From positions 1 to 45,766 of the forward strand of contig NZ_JASCOZ010000015.1 in assembly GCF_029960115.1 (NCBI RefSeq): a stretch of 45,766 nt of DNA. Direction: 5' to 3'. Shown one piece after another: positions 30,681-39,719 of this stretch (the stretch's first letter is position 1; every line of letters starts with the position of its first letter). This DNA comes from Stenotrophomonas sp. PS02289 (GTDB lineage Bacteria > Pseudomonadota > Gammaproteobacteria > Xanthomonadales > Xanthomonadaceae). The translations under genes and the position numbers were made by a program. The notes below the pieces were generated by a model. That model was not told the origin of the DNA, searched no databases, and worked only from the letters and a program-made list of their open reading frames with translations.

Positions 30681-33600
30681 ATGAACAGGATCTATCGCCT
30701 GGTGTTCAACCACACCACCGGCCAGATGCAGGTTGCATCCGAACTCGCCAGCACGCATTCCTCTCCCGCCGCTGCTTCCTCCACTGCACGTCGCCGCTCG
30801 CCGTTATGCACGGCGCTGGCCGTGGCGCTGACCCTGGCCGCCGCGCCCTCCGCGTTCGCGGTGCCGCATGAGTACACCGCCGATGAGAGCATCAGTGGTG
30901 ATCGTGGCTACAACGACGGCTTCCGCGTTGGTCCGGCGCAGCAGGCGACGGTCGATGTATTCGGCACCGCCGTGCTCACCTCGCTTGATCTGGTCTCGCT
31001 GGGCACCACCGCAACCGGCAACGGCACGCTGAACTTGAACGGTGCCGGTGTGTCGTTGCAGGTCAATGGCACCTCGGCCATGCGCGTGGGTGATGCCGGT
31101 ATCGGCACGCTGCGCCTGACCGGTGGCAGCACCGCCAACGTGACCAGCACCCTGTCGCTCGGTCACCAGGCCGGCAGCACCGGCACCATTCTGGTGGATG
31201 GCTCCGCGCTGACCGCGCGTCGTGTGCAGGTGGGCCGTCTCGGCTCGGGTACCCTGGACATCGTCAATGGTGGCTCGCTGGTCACCAACGACCCCTATGC
31301 GGTGATCAATCCGTATGGTCTGAGCATTGCCGCCGATACCGGCAGCACGGGCGTCGTCAATGTCAGCAGCGGCGGCACGATCCATGTGCAGGACAACGAT
31401 CTGCTGGTGGGCAATGCGGGCAACGGCACGCTCAACATCAACGACCAGAGCACCGTGACCGTGGACCGCCGTGTCCTGCTCGGTCAGGCATCCACCGCCA
31501 CCGGCACCGTGAACGTCAACGCCGGCGCGACCCTGCGCGCACCGGAGGTGGTGATCGGGCACGTGCGTGGCTCCACCGGTTTCATGACCGTCAGCGGTGC
31601 CAACGCGCTGGTCGACGCCGACGCGGTGTGGGTCGGCTCCAGCGGCAGCGGCACCCTGCGCGTGGATAACGGCGGCCTGGTGCGTGCCACCACCGAGGTG
31701 ATCGCCGAGAACTACGACAGCTTCGGTTCCGGCAATTTCGACCAGGCGGGCACCATCATCGTCAGTGGCAACGGATCGGCGATCGAAGCCGCCACCGTTA
31801 AAACCAGCAACCACCTGCTGATCGAGAACGGCGGTTCGATCCGTTCCGACGACGCGCGCGTCAAGGACAGCTACAGTCCGGTCGCCGGCATTGCGACGAT
31901 CACCGGCGCGGGGTCGAACTGGACCAACACCGGCCTGATGGATATTCGTTCCGGCATGGATATCCTGGACGGCGGCGTGCTCAGCAGCGACACCGTCACC
32001 ATCGCCGGTGGTAAGAATTACGTCACCAGCGCGCTGCAGAATCTGAACGAGCAGGTCCGCGTCAGCGGCAGCGGTTCCCAGCTGCTCGCCAGCAACGGCA
32101 TCACCGTGGAGAGTCACCTGGTCGGTGAGCCCTATGGCGTGCTCAATGTCAGCAACGGCGGTCACGCCGACGGCGGCACCGGCATCACGCTGGGGACCAG
32201 CGGCTACCTGATCCTGGGTGGCGGGATGGGCAACTGGGCGCAGAACGGCCTCGCATCCGAATGGAGCGCGGCCGAAGCGGCCGGCACCCTGGGTGCGGGC
32301 GTGATCACGCAGTTGAATGCCGCCGGTGGCCTGGTCTTCAACCACACCGGCGACATCGTGCTGGGCAATGACCTCAGCAGCAACAATGGCGCGGGTTCGT
32401 GGACCAGTGGCGCGCTGACCCAGGTGGCCGGCACCACCACCCTCAATGGCGACCTGACCGCATTTGGTGGTCGCGTTGACGTGAGCGCGGGCGTGCTGCG
32501 CATCGATTCGGACATGTACACCGGGCAGGGCTATGTCCCGTCCAGCCAGGCACCGCAGCAGCAGATTGACGTCACCGGCGGTACCCTGGTGCTCAACGGC
32601 AGCAGCGGCTTCCAGGAAACCATCGACTACGGCGGCGGCAGCACCGGCGTCGTGCGCAGCAGCGCGGTGACGGTGCGTGGCACCGGCGTGCTGGCCGGCA
32701 ATCCCACGGTTGGTACCACCTACGTCTACAACGGCGGCACGCTGTCGCCGGGCGGCAGCGAAGGCATCGGCGCGATGACCATCGACGGCGACCTGTTCTT
32801 CAACAGCAACCTGATGCTGAGCAGCCAGACCGCGCAGGCGGCGATCTACGATGTGCAGCTGCGCGGCAACGGCCAGGCCGACATGCTGACCGTGACCGGC
32901 AAGGCCTACATCGGCAGCACCGCCGCCACCGGTTACAGCGGCCAGGCTTCGCTGCGGGTGGGTGCCCTGGATCCGGCGACCAGCTACCAGCAGGGCCAGA
33001 CCTACACCGTGCTGGATGCAGCCGGCGGCGTGCAGGGTGGATTCGACAGCGTGCTGATCAACTCGGCGTTCCTGCAGTCGAGCGTCGCCAAGGTCGGCAG
33101 CCAGGTGCTGGTGACCATCCAGGTGGACAACACCGGCACGCCGGTGGATCCGGGTACCCCGGTGGACCCGGGCACGCCGGTCGACCCGGGCAACCCGACC
33201 AACCCGACCAACCCGGTGACCCCGCCGGTGACCCCGGTCGCCCCGGGTGGCCCGATCGTGTTCGGTCGCGTGGCCAGCACCGCCAACCAGCGCGGCGTTG
33301 CCGCCGGTCTGGACTCGCTGCAGCAGTCCGGCGATGCACTGGCCCTGTACAACGGCCTGCTGATGCTGGACGAAGCCACCGCACGCACTGCCTTCGACGA
33401 ACTGTCCGGTGAAGTGCATGCCAGCAGCCGTGGGCTGCTGCTGGAAGACCGCTTCCTGCGTGACGGCGTGGCCCAGCGCCTGCGTTCGGGCAGCGATGCC
33501 GATGGCGTTTCGGCCTGGATCGCCGGTGCGGGCAACAGCTCGCGCCGCGACAGCGACGGCACCGCAGCGCGCGTGCGTCAGCACAGCGACGGCCTGATGG

Positions 33601-34334
33601 CCGGTGCCGACTGGACCCTGGACAGCCGCTGGACCTTCGGCCTGGCTGCGGGCACCGAGTCGCTGCGTCAGCAGGTCAACGGCCGCAATGCCGAGACCGA
33701 GGTCGACGCCGTGCATGCCGGCCTGTACGCCGGGTTCCGTGGCGAAGCGTTCTGGATCAATGGTGGGCTGACCTATGCCGACTACGAGCTGGATACCCAG
33801 CGCGCGGTGGGTGCGGCGCAGGCCTGGGCGCAGACCCTGCGCAGCCGTTACGACGCCGATGCCGCGTCGGCCTTCACCGAGGCCGGTTGGGATGTCGAGC
33901 TGGACCGCCTGACCGTCACCCCGTACGTGGCCCTGGCCTACACCCGCCTGTCCACCGACGACGCCGTGGAGTACGGCGGCAGCGCGGCGCTGGCAGTGGA
34001 CGCCAGCAAGGACGAGGTCTGGACCACCACCGCCGGCGTGCGTGCGGCGTGGGACATCAGCAACGGCCAGCGTGATGGTGCCCGCCTGGAAGCCGGGCTG
34101 GCCTGGCAGAACGCCGCCGGCGAACTGCGTGCCGATTCGCGCAATCAGTTCGTGGCCGGCAGCGATGCCTTCACCGTGTACGGCCTGCCGCTGGCCCGCA
34201 ACGTGGGCATCGCCGAGTTGGGCGTCTCGCTGAAGCCGACCGACAACAGCCGCCTGTCGCTGCGTGCGCAGGGCCGCGCGGGTGACGGTCAGCGTGAGTT
34301 CGGTGCCCAGCTGAACTGGAACGTGTCGTTCTGA
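30681..34334 (+). CDS. type Va autotransporter 3 (ESPR, GTPVDP linker)
   Basis: This 1217-residue protein is closest to autotransporter 1. The start at 30681, with GGAG upstream, gives the [13 protein letters not shown]...QVASEL, almost identical in DNA and protein to the first gene. A hydrophobic core (about residues 43-58) ends at AFA-VP, so cleavage is near residue 60. The passenger (about 61-815) has the same Gly/Asn/Thr-rich beta-helix repeats and starts HEYTADES. The linker (about 819-860) is three GTPVDP units followed by NPTNPTNPVTP-type sequence. The junction LQQSGDALALYN and the barrel (about 942-1217), ending in NVSF, are strongly conserved with gene 1. An open frame upstream to 30564 is ignored because it would displace the ESPR. 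Confidence 0.9.
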   Translation: MNRIYRLVFNHTTGQMQVASELASTHSSPAAASSTARRRSPLCTALAVALTLAAAPSAFAVPHEYTADESISGDRGYNDGFRVGPAQQATVDVFGTAVLTSLDLVSLGTTATGNGTLNLNGAGVSLQVNGTSAMRVGDAGIGTLRLTGGSTANVTSTLSLGHQAGSTGTILVDGSALTARRVQVGRLGSGTLDIVNGGSLVTNDPYAVINPYGLSIAADTGSTGVVNVSSGGTIHVQDNDLLVGNAGNGTLNINDQSTVTVDRRVLLGQASTATGTVNVNAGATLRAPEVVIGHVRGSTGFMTVSGANALVDADAVWVGSSGSGTLRVDNGGLVRATTEVIAENYDSFGSGNFDQAGTIIVSGNGSAIEAATVKTSNHLLIENGGSIRSDDARVKDSYSPVAGIATITGAGSNWTNTGLMDIRSGMDILDGGVLSSDTVTIAGGKNYVTSALQNLNEQVRVSGSGSQLLASNGITVESHLVGEPYGVLNVSNGGHADGGTGITLGTSGYLILGGGMGNWAQNGLASEWSAAEAAGTLGAGVITQLNAAGGLVFNHTGDIVLGNDLSSNNGAGSWTSGALTQVAGTTTLNGDLTAFGGRVDVSAGVLRIDSDMYTGQGYVPSSQAPQQQIDVTGGTLVLNGSSGFQETIDYGGGSTGVVRSSAVTVRGTGVLAGNPTVGTTYVYNGGTLSPGGSEGIGAMTIDGDLFFNSNLMLSSQTAQAAIYDVQLRGNGQADMLTVTGKAYIGSTAATGYSGQASLRVGALDPATSYQQGQTYTVLDAAGGVQGGFDSVLINSAFLQSSVAKVGSQVLVTIQVDNTGTPVDPGTPVDPGTPVDPGNPTNPTNPVTPPVTPVAPGGPIVFGRVASTANQRGVAAGLDSLQQSGDALALYNGLLMLDEATARTAFDELSGEVHASSRGLLLEDRFLRDGVAQRLRSGSDADGVSAWIAGAGNSSRRDSDGTAARVRQHSDGLMAGADWTLDSRWTFGLAAGTESLRQQVNGRNAETEVDAVHAGLYAGFRGEAFWINGGLTYADYELDTQRAVGAAQAWAQTLRSRYDADAASAFTEAGWDVELDRLTVTPYVALAYTRLSTDDAVEYGGSAALAVDASKDEVWTTTAGVRAAWDISNGQRDGARLEAGLAWQNAAGELRADSRNQFVAGSDAFTVYGLPLARNVGIAELGVSLKPTDNSRLSLRAQGRAGDGQREFGAQLNWNVSF
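33135..33188 (+). repeat. 3 x 18-bp repeat encoding GTPVDP
   Basis: Three tandem 18-bp units (33135, 33153, 33171) encode Gly-Thr-Pro-Val-Asp-Pro in the linker of autotransporter 3, with a few synonymous differences. The following Asn-Pro-Thr units continue the Pro-rich spacer. Copy number could vary between strains. Confidence 0.85.
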
Positions 34335-34335
34335 G

Positions 34336-34358
34336 GTAGTGCCGGGCCATGCCCGGCA
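34336..34358 (+). repeat. SMAG-like REP element
   Basis: GTAG (34336-34339) is directly followed by the stem-loop TGCCGGGC-CAT-GCCCGGCA. This is the layout of Stenotrophomonas GTAG repeats (SMAG): a GTAG head, a GC-rich 7-9 bp stem and a 3-nt loop. It starts on the last base of the autotransporter 3 stop region and precedes a terminator. Confidence 0.75.
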
Positions 34359-34360
34359 AC

Positions 34361-34391
34361 AAAAGGGCCCCGCAAGGGGCCCTTTTCTTTT
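34361..34391. terminator. strong terminator after autotransporter 3
   Basis: AAAAGGGCCCC-GCAA-GGGGCCCTTTT, an 11-bp stem followed by CTTTTTC. The A-tract on the other side makes it potentially bidirectional. Confidence 0.92.
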
Positions 34392-34450
34392 TCGGCCCAT
34401 TCATCTGACCGGCATTGCGCTTGTCACAACCGATTGGGCATGCTGGGGTC

Positions 34451-35404
34451 ATGCCATCCCCCACACGCTCCATTCATGTGGTCGCGGCCGTCATCACCGA
34501 CGCCCGTGGCCGTGTTCTGCTCAACCGTCGCACCGAGAACCGCGACATGGCCGGTCTGTGGGAGTTTCCCGGCGGCAAGCGCGAAGCGGGCGAGACCTCC
34601 GAACAGGCGCTGGTGCGGGAGCTGCGCGAAGAACTGGGCATCGAGGCCCAGGTCGGCGACTGGTTGATGGACGTGCCGCAGCTGTATCCGGACAAGCACC
34701 TGCGCCTGGAAGTGCGGCACGTGCGCAGCTGGAAGGGCACGCCACGCGGGCGCGAGGGCCAGGCCATCACTTGGGTGGCTCCCGACAAGCTGGCGCGCTA
34801 TTCGATGCCCCCGGCCGATCTGCCGGTCGTGGCGGCCCTGCGCCACCCGGACCGCTACCTGATCACCCCCGAGCCGGACGCTGACGACGAGACCGCGCAC
34901 CAGCTCTGGTACACGCGATTGGCGCAGGCGCTGGAGGCGGGAGTGCGTCGTGTGCAGCTGCGTACGCCGACCAGCCCGGCCCGGATCGCGCTGGCCGAGC
35001 AGGCCATCGGCCAGCACCGGCAGGGCGTGCAGTGGCTGCTCAATCGCGACATCGAACTGGCCCAGCGGCTGGGCGTGGGCGTGCATCTGGGCGGCGAACA
35101 GCTGGCCCAGCTGCAGGAACGTCCGCTGCCGGAAGGCCAGCTGGTGGCCGCCTCGTGCCACGACCTGGAACAGCTGCGGGCGGCGCAACGGCTGGGCTGC
35201 GACTTCGTGGTGCTGGGCCCGGTGCAGGCGACCTCCAGCCATCCGCAGGCCACGCCGATGGGCTGGGAAACGTTTGACAGCCTGCGTGCGCAGGTGTCGT
35301 TGCCGATCTATGCGCTGGGCGGCCTGGGCTCGGATGACCTGGCACAGGCGCGCCGGCACGGCGCGCAGGGCATTGCCGCCATCCGCGGATTCTGGCCGGG
35401 CTGA
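34451..35404 (+). CDS. Nudix hydrolase fused to thiamine phosphate synthase-like domain
   Basis: This 317-residue two-domain protein has an N-terminal MutT-like Nudix domain (about residues 5-130) with a complete Nudix box, G42-x5-E48-x7-R56-E57-x2-E60-E61-x-G63. It should hydrolyse nucleoside triphosphates such as 8-oxo-dGTP. A ThiE/TenI-type TIM-barrel domain follows (about 140-317) with HLGGEQL, ASCHDLEQL, DFVVLGPVQATSSHP, LPIYALGGL and QGIAAIRGFW. Such fusions are known in gammaproteobacteria near secA, annotated mutT; the role of the second domain is unclear. The frame is open 12 codons upstream, but ATG 34451 gives the usual MutT N-terminus. Its stop is 3 nt from the convergent stop of the next gene. 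Confidence 0.88.
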   Translation: MPSPTRSIHVVAAVITDARGRVLLNRRTENRDMAGLWEFPGGKREAGETSEQALVRELREELGIEAQVGDWLMDVPQLYPDKHLRLEVRHVRSWKGTPRGREGQAITWVAPDKLARYSMPPADLPVVAALRHPDRYLITPEPDADDETAHQLWYTRLAQALEAGVRRVQLRTPTSPARIALAEQAIGQHRQGVQWLLNRDIELAQRLGVGVHLGGEQLAQLQERPLPEGQLVAASCHDLEQLRAAQRLGCDFVVLGPVQATSSHPQATPMGWETFDSLRAQVSLPIYALGGLGSDDLAQARRHGAQGIAAIRGFWPG

Positions 35405-35407
35405 GCC

Positions 35408-36016
35408 TTACAAGGTGATCCAGAAGCACCCGTACTGACGGCGCAACCCGAACACGGTGCGCGACGGCGTGGCGCTGTTGGCGAGGGTCTGTTCCAGGCG
35501 CAGTCCCACTGGCCGCGGCCGGCTGGGTGCAGGCGGAGCCACCTCGACGGGCACGACGCCGGCGGCCCCCGCGGTCGCATCCGGGTCCGGCGGCAGGATC
35601 AACGGCTCGATCGGCTCGGCCACGCTGGGGTAGACCGGCGCAATATCCACCAGCGGCCGCCGCACCACCGATTCCAGCCGACCAATGATCTGGTTGGCCG
35701 TGGCATTGGAGACATTGCCCCACAGGTAGATGGATGACAGGCGGTTCACGTCCTGCAGGCTCACCGCCTGGCGGATCTGCTCGGTCAACTCGCTGAGCCG
35801 GCGCGCGCAGCCGGCACGGTAGATGCCGGTGTTGCCCACCGAGGGTTCGCCGCGCGGCGCGCGTGCGGTGGCATCCACCGCGTCACAGCTGCGGTCGGTG
35901 AACACCGATTGCCCCTGCGCGTTCGTGCATCGGTTCACGCGCTGCGCCTGCGCGTGAGCGCCCAGGGGCAGGCTCAACAGTCCGCAGGACAACAGCAGCA
36001 GGGCAGGCAGTTTCAT
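35408..36016 (-). CDS. secreted DUF4124-like protein
   Basis: This 202-residue protein has a clear signal peptide (hydrophobic core about residues 4-18, AHA-QA cleavage near 22). The next segment, RVNRCTNAQGQSVFTDRSCD (about 26-45), looks like a DUF4124 domain, with two Cys likely forming a disulphide. A helical region and a Pro/Ala-rich stretch (about 140-170) follow, and a C-terminal FGLRRQYGCFWI tail. The function of DUF4124 is unknown; a periplasmic location is inferred. It lies 54 nt downstream of metF on the same strand and may be co-transcribed. It converges with the Nudix gene with only 3 nt between stops and no terminator between. Confidence 0.75.
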   Translation of the reverse strand: MKLPALLLLSCGLLSLPLGAHAQAQRVNRCTNAQGQSVFTDRSCDAVDATARAPRGEPSVGNTGIYRAGCARRLSELTEQIRQAVSLQDVNRLSSIYLWGNVSNATANQIIGRLESVVRRPLVDIAPVYPSVAEPIEPLILPPDPDATAGAAGVVPVEVAPPAPSRPRPVGLRLEQTLANSATPSRTVFGLRRQYGCFWITL

Positions 36017-36070
36017 CGCAGCAGGTTAGCGGTGATCCTGTGATCTGCAAGCCTTCATCGCCGGCTTCGT

Positions 36071-36898
36071 TCAGCGACCCAGCAGCTTCAGCACCTGCGT
36101 GGTCGGGCGTGCCAGGTTGAGCGTGTAGAAATGCAGGCCGGGTGCGCCGCCGTCGAGCAGCCGCTGGCACAGCTGGGCCACCACCTCGGCCCCGAAGGCG
36201 CGCACGGCATCGGCGTCGTCGCCATAGGCCTGCATCTTCTTGCCGATCCAGCGTGGGATCTCCGCACCGCACTGCTCGGAGAACCGGCGCAGCTGGCTGA
36301 AGTTGGAGATCGGCATGATCCCCGGCACGATCGGCACCTGCACGCCCAGTGCGCGCACCGCGTCGACGAAGTGGAAATAGGCGTCGGCGTTGAAGAAGTA
36401 CTGCGTGATTGCCGCATCGGCCCCGGCGTCGACCTTCTCCTTGAAGTAGCGCAGGTCACGCAGCGCGTCGTCGGACTGCGGATGGGTCTCCGGGTAGGCC
36501 CCGACCTCGATGTGGAAATGGTCGCCGTGCTCGGCGCGGATGAAGGCGATCAGCTCGGCGGCATAGCGCAGGTCACCGGGGTGGCCCATCCCCGACGGCA
36601 GGTCGCCACGCAGGGCGACGATGCGCCGGCAGCCGATGGCGCGGTACAGCTTGAGTAGTTCACGGATCTCTTCGCGGGTGCCACCGACGCAGGACAGATG
36701 GGGAGCCGCGTCGAAGCCGTGGTGCTGCTTGAGGTGGCGTACCGTTTCGGAGGTGTAACTGAGCGTCGAGCCGCCGGCACCGAAGGTGCAGGAGACATAC
36801 TGCGGGTCATACGCGCTGAGCCGGGTCGCCGTGCGGTCGAGCTGGGCACGCTGATCATCGGTCTTGGGCGGATAGAACTCGAAGCTGATGGCGGTCAT
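36071..36898 (-). CDS. metF: 5,10-methylenetetrahydrofolate reductase MetF
   Basis: MetF reduces 5,10-methylene-THF to 5-methyl-THF with FAD, feeding the methyl cycle that also involves ahcY in this window. The 275-residue TIM-barrel protein starts MTAISFEFYPPKT (the conserved active-site Glu is at 7) and shows CTFGAGGST, LSCVGGTREEI, IVALRGDLP (Asp for FAD/folate), ITQYFFNAD, PIVPGIMPI and a C-terminal LHFYTLN. Length fits bacterial MetF. It is read from a well-formed promoter with an operator-like palindrome in its spacer, divergent from the DUF3228 gene. Confidence 0.95.
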   Translation of the reverse strand: MTAISFEFYPPKTDDQRAQLDRTATRLSAYDPQYVSCTFGAGGSTLSYTSETVRHLKQHHGFDAAPHLSCVGGTREEIRELLKLYRAIGCRRIVALRGDLPSGMGHPGDLRYAAELIAFIRAEHGDHFHIEVGAYPETHPQSDDALRDLRYFKEKVDAGADAAITQYFFNADAYFHFVDAVRALGVQVPIVPGIMPISNFSQLRRFSEQCGAEIPRWIGKKMQAYGDDADAVRAFGAEVVAQLCQRLLDGGAPGLHFYTLNLARPTTQVLKLLGR

Positions 36899-36926
36899 GG
36901 GCGGCGGCGGCAGCGGGTATGCCGCA

Positions 36927-36956
36927 ATAATATCGCTTCATCGCGATGAATGTAAA
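36927..36956 (-). promoter_or_regulatory. metF promoter with palindromic operator
   Basis: Reading the minus strand, TTTACA (36956-36951), an 18-bp spacer and TATTAT (36932-36927) form a good sigma-70 promoter with a start near 36920. The spacer contains the perfect 14-bp palindrome TTCATCGCGATGAA (36937-36950), abutting the -35. A repressor bound there would block RNA polymerase. A methionine or SAH-responsive regulator (such as an ArsR-family SahR) is a reasonable guess but not demonstrated. Confidence 0.65.
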
Positions 36957-36992
36957 ATCGTATCGGCGGTCCGCGCCGGGTAGGCTATCGGC

Positions 36993-37550
36993 ATGTCGAT
37001 CATCCTCACCGAATTCGCCCGTCCCCGCCTGTTCCCCCGTGTTCCGCGCGGCAATACCATCCAGGACTGCACCGCCGAGCAGTTCCAGGCCCACCTCAAT
37101 GCGCATGCGCCGTACAAGGTGCTCGACGGCTACGCGCCGTTCTGCAAGCTGCATGTGTACGAGAACTGGACCAGTACGCGCTGCCTGACGGTTCCCATTA
37201 CCGACGCCAACCGCCACCAGTTGCGCAGCGGTTATGAGGCGCGCAACCGCGAGGAACTGCCGGTGCTGGTGCGCTGGTTCGAGGGCGTGGAAAGCCCGCG
37301 CGCCAACTACCTGGTGGTGATCCTGTACAGCGCCGAGCAGCTGGCGAAAGAAGGCTCCCCCATTGACGCCGACTGGGGCATCGTCGGCTGCATCTACACC
37401 GCCGAACCCGAAGAAGTGCCGATGGCTCCGATCACCATGATGCGCAACGCGCTGGGCGTGGAAGAGGGCGGCTCGGGCGTGCCGCTGGATCGCGCCGCCT
37501 ACCAGCGTGCGGTGATGTTCTGGGAAAACAACGCCAACTGGCGACCCTGA
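36993..37550 (+). CDS. DUF3228 family protein
   Basis: This 185-residue cytoplasmic protein has no signal peptide or membrane segment. It fits the DUF3228 family by its YKVLDGYAPFCKLHVYENWT segment (about residues 41-60), the central VLVRWFEGVE, WGIVGCIYTAEPEEVPMAPITMMRNALG (about 127-154) and the C-terminal DRAAYQRAVMFWENNA. The function of this family is not known. It is transcribed divergently from metF with 94 bp between starts, so it may share the metF operator region. A TAAAAT (36953-36958) could serve as its -10. It converges on the YbaK-type gene, with 8 nt between stops. Confidence 0.82.
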   Translation: MSIILTEFARPRLFPRVPRGNTIQDCTAEQFQAHLNAHAPYKVLDGYAPFCKLHVYENWTSTRCLTVPITDANRHQLRSGYEARNREELPVLVRWFEGVESPRANYLVVILYSAEQLAKEGSPIDADWGIVGCIYTAEPEEVPMAPITMMRNALGVEEGGSGVPLDRAAYQRAVMFWENNANWRP

Positions 37551-37558
37551 CGCCGGCG

Positions 37559-38035
37559 TTATCGGCCGGGTTTGCCGATGCGCGCGTACGCGGCCTGGGT
37601 CAGCACGACCAGGTCGTCAGGAGCCAATGCCACTTCGAGCCCACGCCGTCCGGCGCTGACATGCACGGCCTCCAGCGACCGCGCGCTCTCATCCAGGAAC
37701 GTGCGGTGGGGCTTTTTCTGTCCGAGCGGACTGATGCCGCCGACCAGGTAGCCAGTGGCGCGCTGCGCGGCGGCCGGGTCGGCCATCTCGCACTTGCGGC
37801 AGCCGGCCGCCTCGGCCAGCGCCTTCAGGTCCAGCGAGCCGCTGACCGGCACGATCGCCACCAGCAGTTCGTGCTTCTCGGTGGCGGCCAGCAGCGTCTT
37901 GAACACCTGCGACGGGTCCAGGCCCAGCAGGCTGGCCGCCTCGCCCCCATACGAATCGGCTCCCGGCGCGTGGGCATAGCTCAGCACCTGATGGGCAACC
38001 CCGTTCTTCTTCAGCAGGTTGATGGCGGGCGTCAT
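37559..38035 (-). CDS. ybaK: YbaK-type Cys-tRNA(Pro)/aminoacyl-tRNA deacylase
   Basis: This 158-residue protein of the YbaK/ProX editing family hydrolyses mischarged aminoacyl-tRNAs, typically Cys-tRNA(Pro). It shows the N-terminal TPAINLLKKNGVAHQVLSY, GLDPSQVFKTLLA (the conserved Lys is at about residue 46), LVAIVPVSGSLDLKALA, GYLVGGISPLGQKK and VSAGRRGLEVALAP. The start was set at ATG 38035, which gives the family MTPAINLL beginning; another ATG two codons upstream (38041) is possible and neither has a strong ribosome binding site. It lies downstream of ahcY on the same strand, after a terminator. Confidence 0.9.
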   Translation of the reverse strand: MTPAINLLKKNGVAHQVLSYAHAPGADSYGGEAASLLGLDPSQVFKTLLAATEKHELLVAIVPVSGSLDLKALAEAAGCRKCEMADPAAAQRATGYLVGGISPLGQKKPHRTFLDESARSLEAVHVSAGRRGLEVALAPDDLVVLTQAAYARIGKPGR

Positions 38036-38058
38036 GCACATGAGGGTAGCGCACACCC

Positions 38059-38090
38059 CAACGAAAACGGGCACCCGAAGGTGCCCGTCC
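38059..38090 (-). terminator. ahcY intrinsic terminator
   Basis: On the minus strand ACGGGCACC-TTCG-GGTGCCCGT is a 9-bp stem with a UUCG loop followed by TTTCGTT. It lies about 60 nt after the ahcY stop and before ybaK. Confidence 0.85.
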
Positions 38091-38109
38091 TCAATGAACC
38101 TTGTCACGC

Positions 38110-38132
38110 GTAGAGCCACGCCCTGCGTGGCT
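38110..38132 (+). repeat. SMAG-like REP element downstream of ahcY
   Basis: GTAG (38110-38113) is followed by AGCCACGC-CCT-GCGTGGCT, a perfect 8-bp stem with a 3-nt loop. This matches the SMAG layout. It lies in the 3' untranslated region of ahcY, between the stop codon and the terminator. Confidence 0.8.
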
Positions 38133-38147
38133 GCACGCCTTCACCGA

Positions 38148-39593
<1,446 letters not shown>

Positions 39594-39625
39594 GTAAAGC
39601 TCCGGTAATTGACGTGGGTACGTCT

Positions 39626-39710
39626 TCGCCGGGCGCCGTTGGAACCATCCAGGCCACCGAGCCTGGCCGTCCAGGCAAAGCCGGTCCGGTCGCAGCGCCC
39701 CTCGGTGAAG
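39626..39710 (-). ncRNA. S-adenosylhomocysteine (SAH) riboswitch
   Basis: The ahcY leader carries the conserved SAH riboswitch blocks in order on the minus strand: CCGAGGGGCGCTGCGACC (39705-39688), GCCAGGCTCGG (39667-39657) and AACGGCGCCC (39640-39631). The expected pseudoknot is visible: CACCGAG (39707-39701) pairs with CTCGGTG (39661-39655), and GGGCGC (39700-39695) pairs with GCGCCC (39636-39631). In this class SAH binding raises ahcY expression. Downstream, GACGT-N4-ACGTC and a CCGG next to the GGAG ribosome binding site may form the expression platform. Confidence 0.92.
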
Positions 39711-39719
39711 GAGACGCCC

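Noticed and set aside
23502..34334. Genomic island or prophage carrying the autotransporters
   Set aside because: No integrase, attachment repeats, tRNA gene or transposase was seen, and base composition looks like the surroundings.
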